DNA of 5,070 bases, taken from the NCBI GenBank assembly GCA_003157055.1, contig PMIG01000323.1:1-5070 (forward strand), written 5' to 3'. Positions 1 through 5,070 of the stretch are shown piece by piece. Within the stretch, counting starts at the first letter, position 1, and each line of letters begins with the position of its first letter. Both the position numbers and the translations under genes were made by a program. The notes below the pieces were generated by a model. That model did not search any database and was not told the origin of the DNA. It was given only the letters and a program-made list of their open reading frames with translations. Origin of the DNA: Bacteroidales bacterium. Lineage in GTDB: Bacteria > Bacteroidota > Bacteroidia > Bacteroidales > VadinHA17.

Positions 1-1826
1 TCAGCCTGCGACTCCTTTATCTGCCTTATCGTGTTCTCGATCATCCTGTTGGATTCTTTCAGAAGGTTCTGGGCTTCATCTTTCGCTTTTGTGATTATCT
101 CCTTTCTAAGCGATTTTGCACCTGAGAGCTCTTTTTCATATTCCTCTATCAGTTCCTCAAGTCTTTTTTCGTGCTGCCTGATGTTCATCCTTTTCGTTTC
201 CCAGTATCTTTTATCGCGGGCAATATCCTTGAGATTTCTGTCATAATTGATATTCTTCACTCCTGCCTTGCCAGAGGCTTCATTAAGTATCTCTTCCGGC
301 AGACCGATCTTCCTTGCAATCTCAAATGCAAATGAGCTTCCCGGCTTACCTGTATAAAGCTGGAAAAGAGGCTGCAGAAGGTGATTATCGAACGCCATTG
401 CTCCATTTATTACTCCATCGGTCAGCGAAGCAAAATGTTTCAGGTTTGTGTAATGTGTTGTCAGTACTCCAAATACTCCTTTCCTGTTTAGCTCTCCAAG
501 AATGGCTTCAGCTATAGCTCCTCCAAGCATTGGCTCGGTTCCTGTTCCGAATTCATCAATAAGAATAAGGCTTTTGCTATTTCCGTTTTTCAGGAAGTTC
601 TTCATGCTGATAAGATGGGAACTGTATGTACTAAGATCGTTTTCGATACTTTGTTCATCGCCGATATCTATCAGTATATCTTTGAATACACCGCATTCGG
701 AACCCTCCTCCACGGGTATCGGAAGTCCGCACTGCAGCATATACTGAAGGAGTCCGACAGTTTTAAGACAAACCGATTTACCTCCGGCATTCGGCCCGGA
801 GATAACAAGTATCCTGTTTTTATCATCAAGCTGTATATCAAGCGGTATAACTTTCCTTCCTGGTATTTTCTCAAATGTCAGCATAAGCAACGGGTGCACA
901 GCCTTCTTCCAGGCAATAAAGGGTTTTTCAATTATCACGGGCCTTATAGATTTCAGGTGATTCCCAAGCAGTGCCTTTGACCTGATGAAATCTATCTCTC
1001 CCAGGAATATATTGGACTCCAGAAGATCATCTATATAAGGCCTTATATTATCGGCAAATGCTGTTAATATTTTAACAATCTCCCTCTTTTCCTCGTATTC
1101 AAGCTCGACCAGGTCATTGTTAATTTCGACTATCTCCTCAGGCTCTATGAAGACAGTTTTTCCCGTGGCTGACTGATCGTGTATAAGACCTTTTATCCTG
1201 CGCTTGTCATAGGCACTGACAGGTATAACACCTCTCCCGTTCCTGACTGATGCTGTAACATCCGTATCGATTATCCCGTCAGCCTGTGCCTGCTTAAGTA
1301 TCGAGTTAAGTCGTTTCGAAGCCTGCATGGTTTTGGAAGCCATATCAGACCTGATTTCCTTAAGGTGTGGAGAAGCATTATCCTTGATTGCCCCGTGCCT
1401 GTCGATTATCCTGTCGATCGCATCAAGCACATATGGATAAGTCTTTACGGAACCGCACATTTTTCTCAAAACAGGGTATTCTGTTTCATTCTTGTTTCTG
1501 AAGAAATTGAGTATTGATTTAATTGTCTCGAGTGAGCGCTTCAGGTCAAAGATCTCTCTCACCTCCGGGAATGTGCCTTCAATCCTGATCTTGTTAAGAC
1601 AGTCAGAAATGCTGAAATAATTATCGGAGGGAAAATTCTCCTCAAACCTCAGCAAGTTCTGGAATTCTGATGTAGCCGAAATATCTTTGATAATTGACTC
1701 AGTATTGTCTGAAAACCTTATTGAGCCAGCATTCTCGATTCCCATGGGGCTAAGGCATCGCTCCCTGAGCAGGTCCCGGATCCGGTCAAAGCCGATCTTG
1801 GATTCAAAATTGGCAGGATAAATCAT
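1..1826 (-). CDS. mutS2: MutS2 family ATPase, C-terminus beyond the left edge
   Basis: MutS2 is a MutS paralogue without the mismatch-recognition domain. In various bacteria it has been linked to suppression of recombination, and in Bacillus subtilis to rescue of collided ribosomes. The frame is open from ATG 1826 to the left edge, giving 608 codons with no stop or frameshift. Residues 1-340 form the core and lever region, including the family stretch SATGKTVFIEP (219-229) and HPLLM (311-315). The ATPase follows: Walker A GPNAGGKS (344-351, Lys350), the STYSSH segment (399-404), Walker B LILIDE with Asp424/Glu425, and His458 in TTHYTNLK. Residues from about 527 are charged and helical, probably coiled coil. 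Family members are usually near 780-830 residues, so about 200 are missing, including the expected KOW-like and Smr nuclease domains; their presence cannot be confirmed. The start fits the usual Bacteroidota N-terminus MIYPxNFE. No Shine-Dalgarno precedes it, and the frame stays open upstream to the tex stop. The product is cytoplasmic. Confidence 0.96.
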   Translation of the reverse strand, partial: MIYPANFESKIGFDRIRDLLRERCLSPMGIENAGSIRFSDNTESIIKDISATSEFQNLLRFEENFPSDNYFSISDCLNKIRIEGTFPEVREIFDLKRSLETIKSILNFFRNKNETEYPVLRKMCGSVKTYPYVLDAIDRIIDRHGAIKDNASPHLKEIRSDMASKTMQASKRLNSILKQAQADGIIDTDVTASVRNGRGVIPVSAYDKRRIKGLIHDQSATGKTVFIEPEEIVEINNDLVELEYEEKREIVKILTAFADNIRPYIDDLLESNIFLGEIDFIRSKALLGNHLKSIRPVIIEKPFIAWKKAVHPLLMLTFEKIPGRKVIPLDIQLDDKNRILVISGPNAGGKSVCLKTVGLLQYMLQCGLPIPVEEGSECGVFKDILIDIGDEQSIENDLSTYSSHLISMKNFLKNGNSKSLILIDEFGTGTEPMLGGAIAEAILGELNRKGVFGVLTTHYTNLKHFASLTDGVINGAMAFDNHLLQPLFQLYTGKPGSSFAFEIARKIGLPEEILNEASGKAGVKNINYDRNLKDIARDKRYWETKRMNIRQHEKRLEELIEEYEKELSGAKSLRKEIITKAKDEAQNLLKESNRMIENTIRQIKESQA

Positions 1827-1830
1827 AATA

Positions 1831-1872
1831 AAGACAAAAGACAAAAGACAAAAGTAAAAAGATAAAAGTAAG
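1831..1872. repeat. Six-copy 7-base tandem repeat upstream of mutS2
   Basis: On the plus strand the array reads as consecutive heptamers: AAGACAA three times (1831-1851), then AAGTAAA, AAGATAA and AAGTAAG. The first three are identical and the rest are degenerate, all keeping AAG at the start. On the coding strand it is a pyrimidine-rich run of TTGTCTT units ending four bases before the mutS2 ATG. It fills 42 of the 60 bases between tex and mutS2. It has no dyad symmetry and is too short and regular for a CRISPR array. A role in translation initiation or expression tuning is possible but is only inference; it may simply be slippage-prone filler. Confidence 0.9.
1849..1856 (-). promoter_or_regulatory. 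Possible Bacteroidota-type -7 box upstream of mutS2
   Basis: The minus strand reads TACTTTTG, an exact match to the Bacteroidota primary sigma factor -7 consensus TAnnTTTG, 22 bases upstream of the mutS2 ATG. No TTTG-like -33 element sits at the expected spacing of about 20 bases further upstream. The match lies inside a T-rich tandem repeat, where such octamers arise easily. It may give mutS2 an extra promoter within the operon, or it may be chance. Confidence 0.2.
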
Positions 1873-1886
1873 TCAGGAATCCTCTC

Positions 1887-4022
1887 CTATTTTTGTTCCA
1901 CATCCTTCATCGAAAGCTGAATGCGCTTCCTCTCCAGGTCGACTGAAAGTACTCTGACCATCACATGCTGATTAAGCTTCACAACCGATGAAGGATCCTG
2001 AACATATGTCTTGCTGAGGTTCGAAATATGGACCAGTCCGTCCTGCTTGATTCCGATATCGACGAATGCGCCGAATTTTGTAACATTTGTTACAATTCCC
2101 GGAACAACCATTCCCTCTGCCAGGTCTTCCATCTGATGAACGTCGGCAAACCTGAACTCTTTAATCTTTGACCTTGGATCGCGGCCTGGTTTTGCCAGCT
2201 CATCCATAATATCTTTTAAGGTTGGCAGCCCTGTAACAGGAGTAATATACTTCTCGAGATTAATCTCTTTCCTTTTTGTTTCGTTTTCCATCAGCTCCTT
2301 CAGATCGCAACCGGTGTCGTGCGACATTTTCTCTACCACATGATAGCTTTCGGGATGAACTGCGCTTCTGTCGAGAGGGTTCTCAGCATTACTGATGCGA
2401 AGGAATCCTGCGCTCTGCTCAAAGGCTTTTGGACCCATGCGCTTAACTTTTAAAAGTTCTTTCCGTGATTTGAATGGTCCGTTTTCAGTTCTGTAGTCTA
2501 TTATGTTTTGAGCAAGCTGCGGACCAAGTCCGGAGACATACCTGAGAAGATGGCTGCTTGCAGTATTGACCTCAACGCCGACAGCGTTCACGCAGCTCAT
2601 CACTACCTCATCGAGCGCACCCTGGAGCTTTTGCTGATCTACATCATGCTGATACTGCCCCACCCCTATTGATTTAGGATCAATTTTCACCAGCTCGGCA
2701 AGCGGATCCATAAGCCTTCGTCCAATTGATACGGCACCGCGGACAGTGACATCATAATCCGGAAATTCGTCCCTCGCGACCTTTGAGGCTGAATAAATTG
2801 AAGCCCCTGCTTCACTTACAACGAATACCTGAATATCATTTTCAAATTTGACCCATTTTATAAAATCTTCTGTCTCGCGGCTGGCAGTTCCGTTCCCTAT
2901 GGCAATAGCTTCTATCTTGTAAGCATTTACGAGTGACAGGATCTTCTTTATTGAAAGTGCAGTCTGATTCTGTGGCGGATGGGGATAAATAGCTTCATTA
3001 TGAATAAGGTTTCCCTGCTTGTCGAGGCATACAATCTTGCAGCCAGTACGGAAACCGGGGTCAATGGCAAGGACATTCTTTTCGCCAAGAGGTGAAGCAA
3101 GAAGAAGCTGTCTGAGGTTGTCGACAAATACTTTTATCGCCTCTACGTCAGCCTTCTCCTTTGAAATGTTCCTGAATTCAGTCTCCATCGATGAAGATAG
3201 AAGCCTTTTCCAGCTTTCTCTGACAGCACCTTCAACCAATTTAGATGATTCATTTTTTGCATTAACAAAAAGCCCGTTGAGCAGATCTATTGCATTGTCC
3301 TCCTGCGGCTCTATCGAAAGCTTCAGAAATCCCTCTTCCTCTCCTCTCCTCATTGCCAGCAGGCGATGAGACGGGCATTTTTTCAAAGGCTCCGACCACT
3401 CATAATAATCGCTGAATTTAATGCCTTCTGCTTCCTTACCCTTAACTACTTTCGAATAAATGACCGCCTCCTTGTCAAACAGACAACGCAATTTTTTTCT
3501 GGATACCTCATCTTCACTTATCCATTCAGCAATAATATCGCATGCTCCGGCAAGAGCCTCTTCAATATCAGTGACAGCATCGTTGAGAAATTCCTCTGCC
3601 TTATGTGAGGGGTCCGCCTCCTGCTGTTTGAAAATAATTTCAGCAAGTGGTTCGAGCCCTTTTTCCCTGGCAATTGTTGCTCTTGTCCTGCGTTTTGGCC
3701 GGTAAGGCAGATATAAATCTTCCAGTTCGGCCATGGTATCAGCCGCTTTAATCTTTTTAAGAAGTTCAGGTGTCATCTTCTCCTGCTCTTCAATAGATTT
3801 TATCACACTCTCCTTCCTGGTGTCGAGATCCTTGAGTCTTTCATATTCGTCCTTGATATGCATCAGTTTAACCTCATCGAGGCTTCCTGTCATTTCCTTC
3901 CTGTATCTGCTTACAAATGGGATTGTAGCTCCGTCATCAAACAGTCTGATCGTATTCTCAACCTGCCAATCATGGAGACCAAGCTTTTTCGAAATAAGCT
4001 CAATATTTTTATTTGCTCCCAT
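1887..4022 (-). CDS. tex: Tex, Spt6-like S1 RNA-binding protein (complete)
   Basis: Tex is a widely conserved cytoplasmic protein, homologous to the core of eukaryotic Spt6, that binds nucleic acid and affects transcription or expression of various genes; its exact bacterial role is unsettled. The 711-residue length matches the family (about 710-780). The N-terminal helical domain holds the hallmarks TIPFVSRYRKEMTG (33-46) and LEDLYLPYRPKRRTRA (100-115). A YqgF/RNase H-like domain spans about 316-440, with AIDPGFRTG (319-327, Asp321), AIGNGTASRETEDF (374-387) and SEAGASIYSAS (403-413). A conserved linker includes GVGQYQHDVDQ (453-463). Helix-hairpin-helix segments lie around 490-545 (GLGPQLAQNII, VKRMGPKAFEQSAGFLRI). 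An S1 domain follows at about 636-706 (KFGAFVDIG, DGLVHISNLS). ATG 4022 is well supported, because an in-frame TGA lies two codons upstream and the conserved N-terminus begins at once. No Shine-Dalgarno is present. The stop is TAG, followed 60 bases later by mutS2; the methyltransferase ends 40 bases upstream. Confidence 0.98.
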   Translation of the reverse strand: MGANKNIELISKKLGLHDWQVENTIRLFDDGATIPFVSRYRKEMTGSLDEVKLMHIKDEYERLKDLDTRKESVIKSIEEQEKMTPELLKKIKAADTMAELEDLYLPYRPKRRTRATIAREKGLEPLAEIIFKQQEADPSHKAEEFLNDAVTDIEEALAGACDIIAEWISEDEVSRKKLRCLFDKEAVIYSKVVKGKEAEGIKFSDYYEWSEPLKKCPSHRLLAMRRGEEEGFLKLSIEPQEDNAIDLLNGLFVNAKNESSKLVEGAVRESWKRLLSSSMETEFRNISKEKADVEAIKVFVDNLRQLLLASPLGEKNVLAIDPGFRTGCKIVCLDKQGNLIHNEAIYPHPPQNQTALSIKKILSLVNAYKIEAIAIGNGTASRETEDFIKWVKFENDIQVFVVSEAGASIYSASKVARDEFPDYDVTVRGAVSIGRRLMDPLAELVKIDPKSIGVGQYQHDVDQQKLQGALDEVVMSCVNAVGVEVNTASSHLLRYVSGLGPQLAQNIIDYRTENGPFKSRKELLKVKRMGPKAFEQSAGFLRISNAENPLDRSAVHPESYHVVEKMSHDTGCDLKELMENETKRKEINLEKYITPVTGLPTLKDIMDELAKPGRDPRSKIKEFRFADVHQMEDLAEGMVVPGIVTNVTKFGAFVDIGIKQDGLVHISNLSKTYVQDPSSVVKLNQHVMVRVLSVDLERKRIQLSMKDVEQK

Positions 4023-4046
4023 CGTTCAACTTTTCAACTATTCAAC
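4023..4046. repeat. Three-copy 8-base tandem repeat abutting the tex start
   Basis: On the coding (minus) strand the units are GTTGAATA, GTTGAAAA and GTTGAACG, and the next base is the A of the tex ATG. GTTGAA is constant and the last two bases of each unit vary. The array fills 24 of the 40 bases between the methyltransferase stop and tex, occupying the place where a ribosome binding site would lie. It has no dyad symmetry and no purine-rich Shine-Dalgarno match. Its sequence and period differ from the 7-base array before mutS2, so the two are not copies of each other. Its function is unknown. Confidence 0.85.
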
Positions 4047-4062
4047 CTTACAAACTTTATGA

Positions 4063-5070
4063 TTACTCAACATAAATTACCAGACCCTTCAGATACTCGC
4101 TTTCCGGATGATAAATATTCACCGGGTGATCGACAGGCTGTCCTATCTGATGCATTATTTTCACCCTGCGACCTGTATTGGCTGCAGCTGCAAAGACCGA
4201 CTTCCTGAAATTCTCCTTTGTCACAACCTGTGAACAGGAAAATGTAAAAATTATACCTCTTGGTTTAATCTGTTCTATAGCCTTAATATTCAACCTTTTG
4301 TATCCCTGAAGTGCATTTGCCAGCACATTCTGGTGTTTGGCGAAAGCAGGCGGATCGAGAATTATAAGGTCGTAGATGTCTTTGATATCGTTGAGAAAAT
4401 CAAATGCATCTACCTTGAATGACTCATGCCTCGGATCATCTCCATAATTCAACTTAATATTTTCATTCGCCATATCTATTGCTGATGCCGAGCTGTCGAC
4501 AGTATGAACAAGCCTTGCATTTTTCATGGCATATACTGAAAAGCCTCCGGTATACCCAAACATGTTGAGAACGCTTCGTCCGTTGGTATATTCGCCCAGA
4601 AGTTTCCGGTTTTCGCGCTGGTCGATAAAGAAGCCTGTCTTCTGGCCAGTGGTCCAGTCGATCCTGAATTTGAATCCGTTTTCAGTGACAACCACTGGAT
4701 CAGAATTGCCGAACAGGAATTCATTTACAGCTGAAATCCCAGACATATGGGGAATTGTGCCTTCGCTCTTGTCATATACAGCGGTGATCTTGTCTCCCAG
4801 AAGCTCTTTAAGGATTGCTGCAAACTCTTTTCTGAGCCTGAACATTCCCACTGAATGTGTCTGCATGACAGCCACACCGTTATAATAATCAATGATCAGA
4901 CCCGGAAGGTCATCTCCCTCAGCATAGATCAACCGGAAAACATTTGTTCCGGGATCATTTAAAAGCCCAACTGATTCCCTGTAGCTTATTGCTTTCCTGA
5001 ACCTATCCCTGAAAAAATCAATATCAGGTTCAACCTTTGTGAAAGAGAGTATCCGAACTGCAATGGAACC
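4063..5070 (-). CDS. rlmI: RlmI-type class I SAM-dependent rRNA methyltransferase, N-terminus beyond the right edge
   Basis: Members of this family (COG1092) transfer a methyl group from S-adenosylmethionine to cytosine C5 of 23S rRNA; E. coli RlmI acts at position 1962. The same target here is inferred from family membership. The frame is open from the right edge to TAA 4065-4063, giving 335 residues. The visible part begins GSIAVRILSF, typical of the region just after the N-terminal PUA domain, so roughly 50-65 residues are missing. Features, in visible-residue numbers, are: the EGDDLPGLIIDYYNG strand (50-64), TGQKTGFFIDQREN (141-154), SAM-binding motif I VLNMFGYTGGFSVYA (167-181), motif IV DPP (239-241, Asp codon at 4356-4354), and FSCSQ with the likely catalytic Cys279 (codon 4236-4234). 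The C-terminal DHPVNIYHPESEYLKGL is the expected ending. A TTG at 4932 could be mistaken for a start, but conserved sequence continues in frame upstream of it. This is the first gene of the visible cluster. Confidence 0.95.
   Translation of the reverse strand, partial: GSIAVRILSFTKVEPDIDFFRDRFRKAISYRESVGLLNDPGTNVFRLIYAEGDDLPGLIIDYYNGVAVMQTHSVGMFRLRKEFAAILKELLGDKITAVYDKSEGTIPHMSGISAVNEFLFGNSDPVVVTENGFKFRIDWTTGQKTGFFIDQRENRKLLGEYTNGRSVLNMFGYTGGFSVYAMKNARLVHTVDSSASAIDMANENIKLNYGDDPRHESFKVDAFDFLNDIKDIYDLIILDPPAFAKHQNVLANALQGYKRLNIKAIEQIKPRGIIFTFSCSQVVTKENFRKSVFAAAANTGRRVKIMHQIGQPVDHPVNIYHPESEYLKGLVIYVE

Noticed and set aside
31..980. Several open frames on the plus strand and one on the minus strand, 67-121 codons, within the left part.
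   Set aside because: All overlap the clearly conserved mutS2 frame in other frames. Their translations are low-complexity Ser/Phe/Leu-rich or resemble nothing known.
1875..1883. Small inverted repeat AGGAATCCT just after the tex stop as a possible terminator.
   Set aside because: A four-base stem with a one-base loop cannot form a stable hairpin. The T-rich run that follows on the coding strand is explained by the heptamer array.
1827..1886. Hydrophobic 20-residue translation of the spacer as a small membrane peptide or N-terminal signal on MutS2.
   Set aside because: It results from T-rich repeat sequence, has no ATG, and MutS2 proteins are cytoplasmic with the N-terminus starting at MIYP.
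4047..4062. Possible promoter -7 element near ATAAAGTTTG upstream of tex.
   Set aside because: It matches TAnnTTTG only with an extra base, and no convincing -33 TTTG lies at the right spacing. Transcription from the upstream methyltransferase gene is the simpler explanation.
3019..4208. Plus-strand open frames of 80-116 codons opposite tex and the methyltransferase end.
   Set aside because: They are antisense shadows of the tex and methyltransferase frames, rich in Ser, Phe and Leu, with no recognisable motif or start context.
4524..4885. A 119-codon plus-strand frame and a 66-codon minus-strand frame inside the methyltransferase gene.
   Set aside because: The methyltransferase frame carries SAM-binding motif I and continuous family similarity across this stretch; the alternatives show none.
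4930..4932. TTG as a possible start of the methyltransferase.
   Set aside because: The frame stays open to the right edge, and the upstream 46 codons encode family-typical sequence beginning GSIAVRILSF, so this TTG is an internal leucine.

Overview
The window holds three genes, all read on the minus strand. In transcription order (right to left) they are an RlmI-type rRNA methyltransferase (5' end beyond the right edge), a complete Tex protein with an S1 domain, and a MutS2 ATPase (C-terminus beyond the left edge). I translated all three and found no internal stops or frameshifts. Coding sequence covers all but about 100 bases; no RNA gene, insertion sequence, CRISPR array or prophage sequence is visible.

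The source is most likely a member of Bacteroidota, probably Bacteroidales-like. The MutS2 N-terminus (MIYPANFESKIGFDRI), its Walker B stretch (LILIDEFGTGTEP) and the methyltransferase C-terminal part (DPPAFAKH, FSCSQ, HPVNIYHPESEYLKGL) resemble homologues I recall from that phylum. Neither start codon in the window has a Shine-Dalgarno sequence, which is normal there. Base composition is moderately AT-rich, and ATA (Ile) and AGG (Arg) codons are used heavily. This placement rests on recalled resemblance, not on a search.

Layout: 5070-4063 methyltransferase; 4062-4023 a 40-base spacer with three copies of an 8-base repeat directly abutting the tex start; 4022-1887 tex; 1886-1827 a 60-base spacer, mostly six copies of a 7-base repeat; 1826-1 mutS2. 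The short gaps, shared strand and lack of any terminator-like hairpin suggest one transcription unit, possibly with an extra weak promoter before mutS2.

The products share an RNA/ribosome theme. RlmI-type enzymes methylate 23S rRNA, Tex is a bacterial Spt6-like S1 protein that binds nucleic acid, and MutS2 has been linked in Bacillus subtilis to rescue of collided ribosomes as well as to control of recombination. A functional link is inference from adjacency. The genes are ordinary housekeeping families. The least expected feature is that both intergenic spacers are built largely of short tandem repeats of different period and sequence, placed at or just upstream of the start codons. I see no convincing undescribed system.
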